A DNA stretch of 64,000 bases from Diplonema japonicum (GCA_964019335.1 OZ025649.1:806001-870000), one strand, 5' to 3'. Shown: positions 40,164 to 50,346, counted from the stretch's first letter. The notes: generated by a model not told the origin, from the letters alone. Made by a program: numbers and translations.

Positions 40164-40187
40164 GCTTGCCCTGTACTTTGAGTTTTT
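40164..40187 (+). repeat. short retroelement 3'-tail motif
   Basis: GCTTGCCCTGTACTTTGAG plus T-run, directly after the stop codon of cyclase paralog 3. The same TGTCCTG.ACTTTGAG then T-run terminates non-LTR fragments at about 43741-43774 and 51459-51484, and an isolated copy lies at about 44236-44256. Confidence 0.55.
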
Positions 40188-40286
40188 TTCTTTTTTTCCC
40201 TTTTTTTGCCGAAAGGTTCGGCGTTGCGCTGTGGTTCTATTGTTTTTGGTTAGGGTTTTGTCCTTGTTTTTTTTTTTTTTTTTTTT

Positions 40287-40490
40287 GTCGGTAGCGCCCG
40301 AGTGGAAGAACGTCACAGATGCTCAGGGTCACGAACAGGCAGCAAACTGCCCTAGGTCGCCCCGGCTGGGGTTGAGCTGTACACCACACGCATTAAGGAC
40401 ACAACGCGGAACATAGAAGAGGCTACAACTCGGCCACGGTGCGCCCCCTGTAATCAGGTAGGCAGTTCTCATGCAAGGCGCCGCCAACAT
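40287..40490 (+). repeat. S-element copy, 5'-truncated
   Basis: Begins GTCGGTAGCGCCCGAGTGG right after a T-run of about 18 and matches the other copies through CGCATTAAGGACAC and GCGCCCCCTGTAATCAGG, then CATGCAAGGCGCC. It lacks the first 70 or so bases of the body. Confidence 0.8.
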
Positions 40491-41002
40491 CAGCCTCCTT
40501 TAACTCTTATTTAGTTACCCCCCTTTTTCCCCCCCTCATTCTTCTTCATTTCTGCTTTTTTCTCTTCTTTTTTTTTGCAGAACAAAAAGAAAACAAAACA
40601 AAAAAGAAAAAGAAAGAAGAGCTCTTTTGAAACACTTAATTCGTTTCTTTTTTTAGAATCTTTTTTTTTTTTTTTTGCTACAAATATTTATCTTTCAAAA
40701 GAATGATTTTATAACTATATGCAACTTGTGCCGAGCAAAATGACTTTTGCTTTTTAAAGACCTCGTGCGAGCAACAAAGACATATAGTCATAAGTAATCT
40801 TTTTTTTTGCTACGAGTATAGTCTTTCAGGAAGTAAGGAAGTTGCGTACTATTACACGTATGCAACTTTTGCCGAGCGCAACAAGCTTTTTTTGCTCACG
40901 CACAGCACATAGCCATGAACAGCTATTTTACTTAAAATTCAACAACGGCAAAGGTTGCCAGCACAACCAAGTTTGGAATTATTATGTACTTTTTTTTTTT
41001 AG
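40491..41002. other. T/A-rich spacer with internal near-duplication
   Basis: No gene. Two related stretches about 140 bp apart share a T-rich TTGCTAC.A.TAT start, CTTTCA, ACTAT, ATGCAACTT.TGCCGAGC and a run to CATA (about 40673-40795 and 40805-40915), suggesting an old local duplication. The stretch 40991-41002 is a T-run plus AG directly before the next S-element. Confidence 0.45.
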
Positions 41003-41343
41003 GTGGCGGGGATAACACAGAAATATGGAAATATAAAGAAGTACATCAGATGTGTTGTTCGCTGTTGACCTCCACGTCAGTCATCACCGGTAGCGCCCGA
41101 GTGGAAGAACGTATCGCAGATGCTCAGGGTGGCAGCAAACTGCACGGGCTCAGAATCTTGGTTACCAGGGGCGCCATGGCTGGGGTTGAGTTGCACACCG
41201 CACGCATTAAGGACACGACGCGGAACGCAGAAGAAGCTACAACTAGGCCGAGGCGCGCCCCCTGTAATCAAGTAGACGATACTTGTGCAGGGCGCCCTGG
41301 CACATACTGCAGGCACCCTTAAATAGTCTCTTTTTTTTTTTTT
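41003..41343 (+). repeat. S-element copy, near full length
   Basis: Body starts GTGGCGGGGATAACACAG immediately after T-run plus AG (41001-41002), which is the point where the 36519 copy is joined to the SL. It extends past CCCCCTGTAATCAAGTAG to CTTGTGCAGGGCGCC and a tail CACATACTGCAGGCACCCTT ending in a T-run at 41330-41343. The tail identifies the short fragments at 42638-42690 and 55233-55275 as truncated copies. Confidence 0.85.
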
Positions 41344-41352
41344 GCTTCCGAA

Positions 41353-42627
41353 ATGCTAGCTGAGAACAAGGACAAATTCGCACATGTAGTGCGAGAAAAG
41401 CTAAGGTCGGGACGTGCGGAACACATACAGGACAGAAGACGCTCGATGGAGGGGTTAGACCGGGGCGCAGACCCACGCACGAACGACCTGTGGCGAGAGC
41501 TGATGAGACTCGGACCACAAGGAGCAATGGCAGCGAGAGACCCGGAGGATCGTGGCGGGAGGGGTTTTCTACACCCACCCAAAGGCGTGGTACCAGGACA
41601 AAATCACCAGACGGGTACCACCCCCAGAGGGCGAGCAGAGCGAAAGCGAGGACAGCTCGGAAGAGGAAGGGGACGAGACGCACGAGCGTGTGAACAAGAG
41701 ACCAACAACAGACGAGGTCACATGCGACGCGTGCGGTGCGGAGGAGGACGAGAGCAACATGCTGCGACACGCATTATGGGAATGCAGTGTGGCGAAGGAG
41801 GTGCAACAGAAGGAAGTACATGCAGAAGTAGTGGCCAACAAGACGGAAATGCCAATCTGCATGCAGCTACATGGAACGCTCCCGCGTGGTCACCGAACAC
41901 ACCAACACCGGCTGAGGAAGACGCAATACTACCTGCTGGAAGTGGTGGCAAAACGAGACCAGCTTCTCCAGGACAAGAGAATGCTAGAAACGTACACGAC
42001 GCACCCCTGGGAACAGATAACGGAAGGAAACGCTCATGCGCCACCTGAATGGAAGGAGCTGAGGAAGCATGTGAGCGGGAGCCTGATGATGAAGCACGGT
42101 GAAGACATCGTCAAGTGGCTCAAAAAGCTGAAGTGGTACGATGGACCGAGGAAGACGACAGTCACCACAATGGAACTCGTACTAGACTTCGAGAACACGC
42201 TGGGCGTCGAGCCGATCACGGGGAAGAAGGGTGATCTAGACATGATACAGAAAAAAGCGCGGAGTTTCCACGGCCTCCTGGAAAGAATCCAAGAAGGGTG
42301 GGACACAGCACGCATACAGAAGAAGGTCAGAGGCAAGCGGATCTTCCCAGCGGAGAGCAAGAAGAACCACGCGCTTAGAACCATAGGTGCGAAGAAGAGT
42401 CTGGGATGGAACAGAAGGCCAGTTTTTGCATCAGTGAAAACCAAGAAGGACCTTAAGAAACTGGGCAGAATGTGGCAAGAAGAAAGGGAGGATACTTTGA
42501 GAAAGGCAACACAGCCAAAAAAGAAAGAAGGGCCGAGGCCCCAGAAGGGAGAAAGGGGTAGATAAGTAGAGACAAGGGGGACGTTCCAAAACAGGAACCT
42601 CCTTTATCTCATCTCTTTTTTTTTTTT
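41353..42627 (+). mobile_element. non-LTR retrotransposon fragment A (3' part of pol)
   Basis: Coding remnant. The first part (41353 to about 41550) reads in one frame through DPRTNDLWRELMRLGPQG, then a frame change leads to VFYTHPKAWYQDKITRR and on to a stop at 42563-42565. The second frame holds a C2HC finger (Cys-x2-Cys-x11-His-x4-Cys starting CDACGAEED), an MQLHGTLPRGH block, ELVLDFENTLG, and FPAESKKNHALRTIGAKK followed by NRRPVFA. Fragments B, F and G share these blocks. A C-terminal Cys/His finger after reverse transcriptase is typical of LINE-type pol proteins; the reverse transcriptase itself is absent here, so this is a 5'-truncated, dead copy. The 3' tail carries CTCCTTTATCTCATCTC and a T-run to 42633. 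Confidence 0.75.
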
Positions 42628-42637
42628 TTTTTTGTTA

Positions 42638-42690
42638 AAGCGATCCTGTCACATACTTCAGGTTCCCTTTAAAGACATCTTTTTTTTTTT
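42638..42690 (+). repeat. S-element tail fragment
   Basis: AGCGATCCTGTCACATACTTC, then GGTTCCCTTTAAAGACATC and a T-run. It is nearly identical to 55233-55275 and similar to the tail of the copy at 41003. It abuts the next retroelement fragment with only AGCG between. Confidence 0.7.
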
Positions 42691-42693
42691 TAG

Positions 42694-43774
42694 CGGATCC
42701 CAAAACCAACCAACTATGGAAAACAGCCAAAGACCCGCTCATGTCCTACTGCCTGAGACGGGTTATCACCGGAGGGGTCCCCTACCTTAGCCCGCATGCA
42801 GGAACGAATCAAAGAAGCGTCCCCCTGGCACCAGAAGGTGACGGCAACGAAGAAGTCGAAGAGAGCGTAAGCCAAGTCCCAACAACGACAGTATCACGCA
42901 CACAAGGGTTCAGGTGCGACCTGTGTGAATCACCGTACCCGGACACGGTAACCCTACTCCGCCACCAACTCTACGAGTGCGCCTGCGCACAGGAAGAGCT
43001 AGCACAGGACGGCTTGAAACCACTGCGCAACAGGACAGGATGGCCCCTATGTCTGGAATTGCACGCGATTCTGCCGAGAGGACATGACTTTGCGTACCTA
43101 GAGAAGCTGCAACGATACTTAGCCGTGGTGGTTGAGAAACGAGACGTAGAGCTCATGCAGAAGGAGGATGTCAACACACAGCCGCTACCGTGGATTCGAA
43201 ATGTGGTAGGTAAGAAATGCCCCGTTCCGATAGCTGGCGAGCTCGAAGGAGTGAGCGGGGTCCTGTCCCAGTACCTGAACCCGCTGCTACAATGGTTGTC
43301 ACAACTGCGCTGGGTGGAGAAGGACACCACCTCGGAGGTGTCGGCGGTGGAACTGGCCATTGACTTCGAATGGACGACCGGAAAGTCTTTGGGAGGCCTG
43401 CTGGAAGATAGGGCGCGCAGAATCAAAGCTCTCATCGTAAAGATAAACACAGCATGCAGGGCACGGAAGAAGCGACGCCCCTTCCCAGCGGACGAGAGAA
43501 AAAGAGTGAAGTCCCTCATCGCCATTGGAGGAAAGGCAGCTATTGGTTTCTCCAGGAGGCCTATTTTCGCCACCCGCTCCACGCACGACAAGCTAATGGA
43601 ATTGAAAGCCGACTACAAGCGGGACCGCATCACACGACTCCGCAAGACGCTCACGGCCTCAATCGGAATGAAAGCAATGCTCCAGAAGGGGAGTATTAAC
43701 AGATAGACCCCCCTCCCATAGGGCGGCCCTCTAGCGGGGGGCTTGTCCTGTACTTTGAGTTTTTTTTTTTTTTT
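42694..43774 (+). mobile_element. non-LTR retrotransposon fragment B, intact C-terminal frame
   Basis: One open frame from 42696 (DPKTNQLWKTAKDP) to the stop at 43704-43706. It has a C2HC finger (CDLCESPYP... with Cys-x2-Cys-x12-His-x4-Cys), CLELHAILPRGH, SEVSAVELAIDFEWTTGKSL, FPADERKRVKSLIAIGGKAAIG and RRPIFATRS, and ends LQKGSINR. The 5' end is cut immediately after T-run plus AG. The 3' untranslated tail has GGGCGGCCCTC, a G-run, TTGTCCTGTACTTTGAG and a T-run to 43774. The intact frame suggests a recent insertion, but without reverse transcriptase it cannot move by itself. First ATG in frame is 42741; whether it is translated is unknown. Confidence 0.78.
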
Positions 43775-44499
43775 GAATTTTGGACTTTTCGCAGTACATA
43801 AGAATCTAAAATTCGGTTTGTTTATTTAATATCGACTCTGGTTTCCTGGCGTTCCTGCCGCGCCCCCATAGTTTTTTTTTTTTGTAGCTCTCGCAGCCCC
43901 TTTCCATGATGGGGCTGGGGAGACAAAGGGAGCGGGGAATAGAACGCAATAGATTTATGTAGGGTAGGTATACTTATGATCCATTTCCGGGTCGTTCAAT
44001 GTCATTGTTATGTTTTTCTCTTTTTTTAGGGAAGGGCGGGGTAGTCCTCACCCTGCCCTTCTACGTGCTGCGGACCAGGTTCCAAAAGAACCCCCCTCCC
44101 TCTGTTTTTGCGGTGATACGCTTTTTTTTTTTTTTTTTTTTTTTTCTTTTACCTCTCTTCTGTTTTTGAAATAGAATGACGACACTTACCTATAAGGCTC
44201 CATGGAGTATGGGGGGCTTGGTTTTTACATCATCGGTTTGTCCTGCACTTTGAGTTACATCACGGTGCGGGAGCATTTTTTTCTTCTTTTTTTTTGAAGT
44301 GACCGAACGGATGAGAATTTTTCGATGAGGTGGTTGTTATATTAACCCCAGAAGATCAAGGAGGGTCTTACATCAGAAGCCCCACTCCGCCATTTATATT
44401 ATCGTAGCGAAGCGACAGTTTCTTCAAAGGATCTAGATAGTATTTGTTTTTTTTTTTCTTAGCAAAAGAAGATTTGAAGCACGCTTTTTTTTTGAGATT
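43775..44499. other. T-rich spacer
   Basis: No gene. T-runs at about 43871 and 44122-44145, and an isolated TTTGTCCTGCACTTTGAG tail motif at about 44236-44256. The unit TCTTTTTTTTAGGG plus GGGCGGGG (about 44020-44045) has no match I can see elsewhere. Confidence 0.45.
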
Positions 44500-44875
44500 G
44501 CATGGACTGATGAAGAAGATCTGGCACACATGGGAGCTAGGGAGGGTACTGAAGAAGGTGAAAGGAGGGCCTTCCCAGCTGAGCCGTGCACAAGGGTGCA
44601 CACACTACGATCCATCGGGAGGACAAAGGCGGTGATCGGATGGAACAGGAGGGCGATATTTGCATCACCGAAGACCAAGCATGACCTAGAGGCGTTGAAA
44701 GGAGAGAACGAAGAGAAAGAGCGGCCAGGCTGGGGAGAAGGCCGGCAAGACCACCAAAGGAGGAGAAACCGCTGCTGAAAGGGGATAGGTGCAGGTAGAA
44801 GATGAGAACAAGGGGGCGTCTCACAAAGACTTCCTTTAGCTCATATATATATATATATATATTTTTTTTTTTCAT
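44500..44875 (+). mobile_element. non-LTR retrotransposon fragment C, decayed
   Basis: Short C-terminal remnant in two frames: KKIWHTWELGRVLKKVKGG, then after a shift RAFPAEP....LRSIGRTKAVIGWNRRAIFASPKTKHDLEAL. The last part aligns with fragment A (TIGAKKSLGWNRRPVFASVKTKKDL). The tail reads AACAAGGGGGCGTCTCACAA, then ACTTCCTTTAGCTCAT, an (AT)n run at 44849-44863 and T-run, marking a second tail family. Confidence 0.7.
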
Positions 44876-45508
44876 CCTTGGTTTTACACACCAGCACTAT
44901 AGTTATGTCTGCAGATAGGAGTGAGTTGAAGGTACAATAGAAAAAGATAAATGAGCTCGTTGAACCTGCTTCGGTGGTCGAAGAGTCAGGTCAACACAGG
45001 AAGGTGCCTTGCAATTTGTAAGATGTCTCTGCTTTGGTTTCCTCACTAACGCTGCCACGGAGATAAGAAACACTCTACTGGGGGGGGGGGGGGGGGGGAC
45101 TTAAAGGCAGAAGGGTTGCACGCTAATGCCCATCTTTTTTTTCTTCTTCTTTCCTTTCTTATCATCTATCTGGTCTTCAGGTATTTTACGATTCGCGGGC
45201 TTTTTGCTAGAAGTGAGACATTAGACATATATGCGCTGACATCTCCTATTAGTTTCGCTTTTTCTTCTTCTTTTTTTTTTCTTTGCTTGAACAGGAAAGA
45301 AAACAATATTGATAAATGAATTATGAATTGTAATTGCTAGAAAAGAAAAAGGGTAGTGGTGGCACATTCTAGGTTATATATAGTCCCAGCTGTGCACAGA
45401 CAACAACCAACCTTATGTTACTTTTGGCGGGACGTTATGTTCCTCTTTTTTACTTTCCCCTTCTTTCTTCCTTTCCCCTCAATCTACATGTAGGTTTGGC
45501 TCTCAACG
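44876..45508. other. spacer before cyclase paralog 4
   Basis: G-run at about 45081-45098, pyrimidine tracts, no gene. The final acceptor is CATGTAG (AG 45492-45493), 15 nt before the ATG. Confidence 0.5.
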
Positions 45509-47869
45509 ATGTTAATCGGGCTCCTCAAGCGCTTCCTGGACTATCCTGTGGTCGCAGCAGACAATGAATTAGAGAGGCTTCGCAAACACATTATGATGGC
45601 ATTCTACCCTGCGGTGATAGTATCAAGTGTAGTTATTAACTTGGTGATTCTGACCGACATGGGGAAGATCACTTCTTACACAATGATCGGCATTTCTGCA
45701 GTAGGGCTTGGGCACCTCTTGTACACGAGAGCCTTGTCTCTTTTCACCATAAAGCTGTACATCGCGTGCTGCTGCATGGCGGTCACGAGTTACGACCTCA
45801 TCACTGCGTCTGAGAACACCAGCCGAGCGTGGCCCGTGATGGTCATTCTCATCGACATCCTACTCGTGTCTCGTGTGGAAGAGTCCTTCAGCGCTGCCCT
45901 CGTCGCCTACATTGTTGTGTACCTCACGATCACCGGTCTCGAGAACGCCTTCCGCTTTGGTGTCTACGACCTTCCCATCCTTGCCACGCAGCAGCAGCGC
46001 CGTGACTACAACACCTGTTCCTCCCTTCCCTGCAGCAACGCTCCTCTGTCGTTGCAGAGCTACTGCGCCTTTGTGATGACCTTCCTTCTGGACTTCTACT
46101 TCACAAGAGGCTTTGCAAGCAGCCTGTTCGAAGAGAAGGCAAAGGTGGAGGCATCAGTGGATACTGCCGAGAAGATCGCCCGCAGCCTTGCGAACTTCGA
46201 CCTTGATTCAGCTGAGGACGACCTTGCTGACGGGCGCCTGCCCCCCAAGCTACATGCCGCGTTTGACAACATCCTCCAGAACCTGAAGCTCTACAGGCCG
46301 TTCCTTCCCAATGCCTTGTTTGAAGGGAGTGGCAGTGAAGGCGCAAACCCCCTTGGAAGCAGCTTGATGCCGCCTGGGACCAGCGGTGAACCAGAAGGGA
46401 ACAGGATAGCAGTTGTGTTCACAGACATCCAGTCCTCGACAGCGATCTGGGAGGCTTGCCCTGATGGGATGAAGAAGGCGTTGAAGCTTCACAACAAGAC
46501 CATTCGTAGGCAGATTGACATGTGTCAAGGGTACGAGGTGAAGACCATTGGTGACGCCTTCATGGTGACCTTCACCTCCCCTACGGATGCTGTGGACTTT
46601 GGGCTTGCTGTTCAGAAGGCTCTTGTTGCATGCTCGTGGCCAAATGATCTCTTCGATCTTCCGTTGTGTGAGCGGGACTCTGAGGGTCTGTGGGGTGGGC
46701 TCCGTGTGCGTGTTGGGGTCCACTACGGGGAGGCAGAGGTGGAGCTGAATGCCATCACAGGACGCTTCGACTACTTCGGGAACACAGTGAATGTGGCCGC
46801 CAGGGTGGAGGCGGCTTCTGTCGGTGGTGGGGTTGCTGTCACTCCTGAGGTTCTGGCAGAACTCACAGATAGGTCCTCCTTCATCGAGATCCCTGTTGGC
46901 TCCGTTAGTCTGAAGGGTGTCTCGAACAGCAAAAGGATTTCTATTCTCCTCCCTGGAGAACTGCAAGGCCGGAGATCACACATCATGGCGCATCTGAAAG
47001 CGAAGAAGAGCTCGAAGGGGGATCCTGATAGCAGCGTCAGGAACGACGCGTCTGAAGCCTCGTCGCAGCATTCGAGCAATTCACGGCTGAGCGTGGCTGA
47101 ACAGCTGGCGCCAATCACGCGTCTTGAGAACATAGCGAACGCCACCGTTGGCTGTGTAGAGATTCGCGCGAGAGGCGAAACGGACTACACAGCAGTGAAC
47201 GAGGGAGTGTGCCGAACGTTGAACTCACTGGACAGGTGTGGTGGAACAGTGGTGGCGGTGGTGGGGTCCTCCATCACTGTGGGGTGGAACACTGCGAAGA
47301 AGACATCGACACACTTCGAGAGCTCTCTGCGGTTCGCATCGCTCGTTCTCGGGAGGAGGTACGCCAACAGCGATGTGTGGGTGGGTCTGAGCAGCGGCCC
47401 TGTTGTGAGTGCGACGATCGGGACGCACGGGCAGCGGTTCGTGACTGTGATGGGGGACTGCGTGAAGCTGAGCTGTGCGATGGCGGCGGCTGCTGCTGAG
47501 TACAGGACCTGTGCGCTGTTCTCGTCGTCGTCGATGACACACTTCTTCACAGGGCTCCGGTCTGACCTGAAGAACATCCTGCGCCCCCTTGCGAATTGGG
47601 AGGTTCGTGCGGCTGACAAGCCCCAGACACTTGTGGTGTACGAGATCTCGATTCCCAGGCTTCAAGACACGGACTTCACCCGAATGGTGAGGAGTGATAG
47701 CATAGACAGCCCCGGCTCAGGTGACTGGTGCTGGTCGGATGCCTACTGGGAGGCCTTCACAGCAGGGGATGTGGACTTGCTGAAAAGAAACGCGGACGTC
47801 GCAGATGACGAAGCAGTGGTCCATGCTGTGGACATGATGGGGCAGAGGGCGAAGGTTGTGTTCCTGTGA
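45509..47869 (+). CDS. membrane adenylate cyclase, paralog 4
   Basis: 786 residues, start MLIGLLKRFLDYP, loop cysteines in CSSLPC. Complete catalytic set: Asp306, Lys345, Asp349, Asp421, Asn428, Arg432. The DNA from about codon 300 to 485 matches paralogs 1, 2 and 6 almost base for base, including the shared SFIEIPVGSVSLKGVS. The inter-domain linker is unique (KKSSKGDPDSSVRND, then a Ser-rich stretch), as is the C-terminus (DVDLLKRNADVADDEAV...KVVFL), which resembles paralog 5 (KADLLMKKADGD...RALHL) rather than 1, 2 and 6. This makes it a mosaic. The second cyclase-like domain is degenerate as in the others. Confidence 0.92.
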   Translation: MLIGLLKRFLDYPVVAADNELERLRKHIMMAFYPAVIVSSVVINLVILTDMGKITSYTMIGISAVGLGHLLYTRALSLFTIKLYIACCCMAVTSYDLITASENTSRAWPVMVILIDILLVSRVEESFSAALVAYIVVYLTITGLENAFRFGVYDLPILATQQQRRDYNTCSSLPCSNAPLSLQSYCAFVMTFLLDFYFTRGFASSLFEEKAKVEASVDTAEKIARSLANFDLDSAEDDLADGRLPPKLHAAFDNILQNLKLYRPFLPNALFEGSGSEGANPLGSSLMPPGTSGEPEGNRIAVVFTDIQSSTAIWEACPDGMKKALKLHNKTIRRQIDMCQGYEVKTIGDAFMVTFTSPTDAVDFGLAVQKALVACSWPNDLFDLPLCERDSEGLWGGLRVRVGVHYGEAEVELNAITGRFDYFGNTVNVAARVEAASVGGGVAVTPEVLAELTDRSSFIEIPVGSVSLKGVSNSKRISILLPGELQGRRSHIMAHLKAKKSSKGDPDSSVRNDASEASSQHSSNSRLSVAEQLAPITRLENIANATVGCVEIRARGETDYTAVNEGVCRTLNSLDRCGGTVVAVVGSSITVGWNTAKKTSTHFESSLRFASLVLGRRYANSDVWVGLSSGPVVSATIGTHGQRFVTVMGDCVKLSCAMAAAAAEYRTCALFSSSSMTHFFTGLRSDLKNILRPLANWEVRAADKPQTLVVYEISIPRLQDTDFTRMVRSDSIDSPGSGDWCWSDAYWEAFTAGDVDLLKRNADVADDEAVVHAVDMMGQRAKVVFL

Positions 47870-48178
47870 TAACCTATCCTCATCCAAGAGACACAAGGAA
47901 CAGACGAGAGAGCTATTCAAACAGGAGTCCGACAGCGTTGCCACATTTCATTCCAAACCTTCTATACCACTACAGGCAGCCTGCTCGGTCTATTCGGTTC
48001 CGTCTTGTGACGACACTGTCTTCGTTCCTGCAACATATGAATGCAATCGGCTTCTTTGTACAGTGACGTACGGCAGGTGTCGTGTTCTCTTTTCTAATTT
48101 TCTAGGGATAACCGGGGGATTTACTGCTGGAGTCTCTTGATTGAAAAGGGGGCCCCGCCCCTCTCTCAAATATTAATA
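47870..48178. other. 3' flank of cyclase paralog 4
   Basis: Balanced-composition DNA with no credible gene; ends just before the TTAA that flanks the piggyBac-like element. Confidence 0.5.
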
Positions 48179-49328
48179 TTAATAACCCCTAAACGCCCGC
48201 GCGGACGTTTTTGTCCTTATTTCAAAATTTGCTTTTGCGCTAAGTACTTTTTTTTGAACACGACCCCTGGACTTCAATATGGCATTGTTGCGCGGTTTAT
48301 TTTGTCTTGGAACTACATTTTGCGTTAAAAGTTTTGTTTTAATTGAAACCGGCAGGGTTGGCTTAAAATGAAATCAGATGGTCAGAATAGCAGCGAAAAC
48401 GTGAGTCACCCCTGGTCAGGTATTGAAGAAAAGGACGATGAGGCGGTCAAAGAGTGCCAGAAACGATGCTTGGGTGGGAGAAATACTCCCAAAGGCCCGA
48501 AACATATCATTTCCGTGAAAAGGTGGGCTTAGGACATCTCTAGGCGAAGCGGCCAATGAGGAGGGTGTTTTTAATCTTTTTTTTTACACACGCAGTACTT
48601 GAGCTCATAGTTTCTTCCACGAACGGTCGTTTCGATTCAAAGGAACAGCGGAATCTGAATCTTTCCATCCCAGAGTACAAAATTTGGCTTGAGTTGGTCC
48701 TGCTAATGGGTTTACGTTCGGCACCGAATATGAAGAGCTACTGGACAACAAATTCTATTTTAACCATCCCAGCTTTTGAGAAAATGAGCAAACCGATTCG
48801 TTGACATACAGCCCTACCTCACCTTTGACAACCTGGAAAACATCAGTAAGGCCTGAAACTACGCTCTGTGCTGTTCCTGGGTGCGGGAAGAAGGTGCAAA
48901 CGTGGTGCCCCTGTTAAAACCCCCTTATGCAAAACGTGTTTTTTACCTTGCATGCTACCCCAGCTGGAAAGAATTGCTTTTTTTTCATCCCACAGCCCCA
49001 AGAAGTCTCCAGACTGACCTCAATCCTAGAGTTCAGGGCACCAAATAGGGCTGAATGCTGCCCTTTTTAGCCCAGCCATAACTCCACGGACCCCCCACGA
49101 CACGGCCCCCCAAAATCGGACTTAAAAAGTACACCCTCAACCCCCCTCTTACACACATAGTTAAGTGTTCTCATCTGAATCTGGCACCTGGAATTGAAAG
49201 CCTTAGTACCGTTTACCCTTTCCTTGCACCTTCCTGAGGTTGCATGCTGCCCTTTTTTTGAGTATTTAAAGCAACAACGAAAATGGGGGGATCCGTAGAT
49301 AGGCTCCGGGCGTTTAAGGGATAATTAA
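48179..49328. mobile_element. decayed piggyBac-like transposon with TTAA flanks
   Basis: TTAA lies at 48179-48182 and 49325-49328. Reading inward from each, the ends are TAACCCCTAAACGCCCG and (complement) TTATCCCTTAAACGCCCG, imperfect inverted repeats differing by a few bases. TTAA target duplication is the hallmark of piggyBac transposition. Inside, 48556-48804 encodes a transposase fragment of the matching family. At about 1,140 bp it is far shorter than autonomous members (usually above 2 kb), and the coding part is broken. It lies between cyclase paralogs 4 and 5. Confidence 0.72.
48556..48804 (+). pseudogene. piggyBac-type transposase N-terminal fragment
   Basis: An 82-residue open frame with FFTHAVLELIVSSTNGRF, then LSIPEYKIWLELVLLMGLRSAPNMKSYWTTN and FEKMSKPIR (motifs given in pieces). 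The order Phe-x-ETN/STN, a hydrophobic helix ending LMG, Pro-x-x-x-x-YW, then a MS.. R motif is that of the piggyBac DDE domain (Pfam DDE_Tnp_1_7) just before its first catalytic Asp. The catalytic part is missing. An upstream ATG at 48368 starts MKSDGQNSSEN and could be the original N-terminus, separated by frame breaks. Confidence 0.65.
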
Positions 49329-49551
49329 ATTTAAATATTTGAAATTCATTTCGTTCCAGCTTTTTTTTTTTTCCCCCTTCCCTCCCTGTCTTTCTTTTTC
49401 TTTCGGCGGGCCATTGCTAACCACTTCGTTCCTATCATAGTGAATTCTTTTCTGTTTCGGTGTTTACTGTATGGACGCAAATCGAAGCCGTACCTTGAAT
49501 GTCTAGTTTGTAATTAGTCTACTTTGGTTTAAAGGTTTCTTTTTGCTAGGA
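49329..49551. other. spacer with dispersed repeat
   Basis: Holds GGCGGGCCATTGCTAACC, then ACTTCGTTCCTATCATAGTG and AATTC at about 49404-49450, nearly identical to 50471-50515. No gene. Confidence 0.5.
49404..49450 (+). repeat. dispersed GCTAACCACTTCG repeat, copy 1
   Basis: About 45 bp shared with 50471-50515 at near identity (GGGCC.TTGCTAACCACTT, CGTTCCTATCATAGTGAAT). Both follow a T-rich stretch. Weaker relatives may exist at 28575-28615 and 58399-58445. Origin unknown; probably an end of a mobile element. Confidence 0.6.
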
Positions 49552-49650
49552 AGCGAGGAGGCCGACAAAACCAGAAGCCTGTTGAAGGGGGATAGGTAGT
49601 GTAAGAACAAGGGGAGTCTCACAAAGGACCTCCTGTAATCTTTTTTTTTT
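49552..49650 (+). mobile_element. non-LTR retrotransposon tail, fragment D
   Basis: The last codons of a pol-like frame in decayed form, then GGGGGATAGGTAGTGTAAG, AACAAGGGGAGTCTCACAAA, GGACCTCCTGTAATC and a T-run. The tail matches that of fragment C and the short match at 27664. Confidence 0.6.
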
Positions 49651-49708
49651 GTTTAACATTCGAGACTAAAAGCTAGTTGGTGGAAGCGTAATGAGCTATT
49701 TTATTAGG

Positions 49709-50025
49709 TAAAATCCCGCTCGTGCGCACAAACAAACAAAGTGTCAAGGGTTGTTCAATCTAGGGGAGGTCAAGTGGGCGGACGTCGAGACAGCGACATA
49801 CCCCCCTTCGGTTACCCCCGCGAAACACGGTCACTACTGTGCTCTTCCCCTCATGCGATGGGCCCATGATCTGGGTAACCATTGCGCGAGGTGTGGACAC
49901 GTGGGGGACCCCGACTGCCCCCAGGCAGAAGTGAAAACGAAGGCCACGAGCTCGGAGGAGCGTTGGGTTTGCCCCCCGTGCTGCTGCCCGCTCGTGCGCC
50001 CAAACAAATAAAGTGCCAGAATAGT
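49709..50025 (+). other. Cys-rich 52-codon frame flanked by direct repeats
   Basis: ATG 49853 to stop 50009-50011 encodes 52 residues with CARCGH, DPDCPQ and RWVCPPCCCP, a zinc-ribbon or finger-like spacing (Cys-x2-Cys-Gly-His ... Cys ... Cys-x2-Cys-Cys-Cys). The frame is open upstream to 49751 without an ATG. About 33 bp at its end (CGCTCGTGCGCCCAAACAAA and on to AAGTGCCAG, 49987-50022) also occurs upstream at 49710-49745 with a few changes, so the segment is flanked by imperfect direct repeats 277 bp apart. It may be a partial tandem duplication or a retroelement piece. No match to a family I can name. Confidence 0.4.
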
Positions 50026-50157
50026 TTTTTTTTTTTTTTTTTTTTTGGATGGAGTGCTAACTTGACCATAGGTTTTAAAAATGCTCAAAGTCCGCAAGCC
50101 CATGTGGTTCCACCAAGCGATTAGGCTGTATTTATGAAACTTAGCATTTCCGGTCTA

Positions 50158-50312
50158 CTTTGAGCATTTAGGAAGGCGAGGGGACCGAATTTAAGCATTT
50201 TAAAAACACAGGGGTCTAGTTTGAGTTTTTCTGAAGCTTGGGGGTAGCACCTTGAGCATTTATGGAACTAGGGGGTTGATTTGAGCATTAAAACTTAGGG
50301 GTCTAGTTAGCA
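50158..50312 (+). repeat. degenerate minisatellite, about 30-bp unit
   Basis: Five successive copies of a unit that starts TTGAGCATTT and continues through a purine-rich AGGGG(T/A)C(T)AG part, at about 50158, 50190, 50220, 50252 and 50281. Copies differ by substitutions and short indels. A possible further copy upstream is GCTCAAAGTCC at 50083, in inverse orientation. Confidence 0.65.
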
Positions 50313-50313
50313 G

Positions 50314-50346
<33 letters not shown>

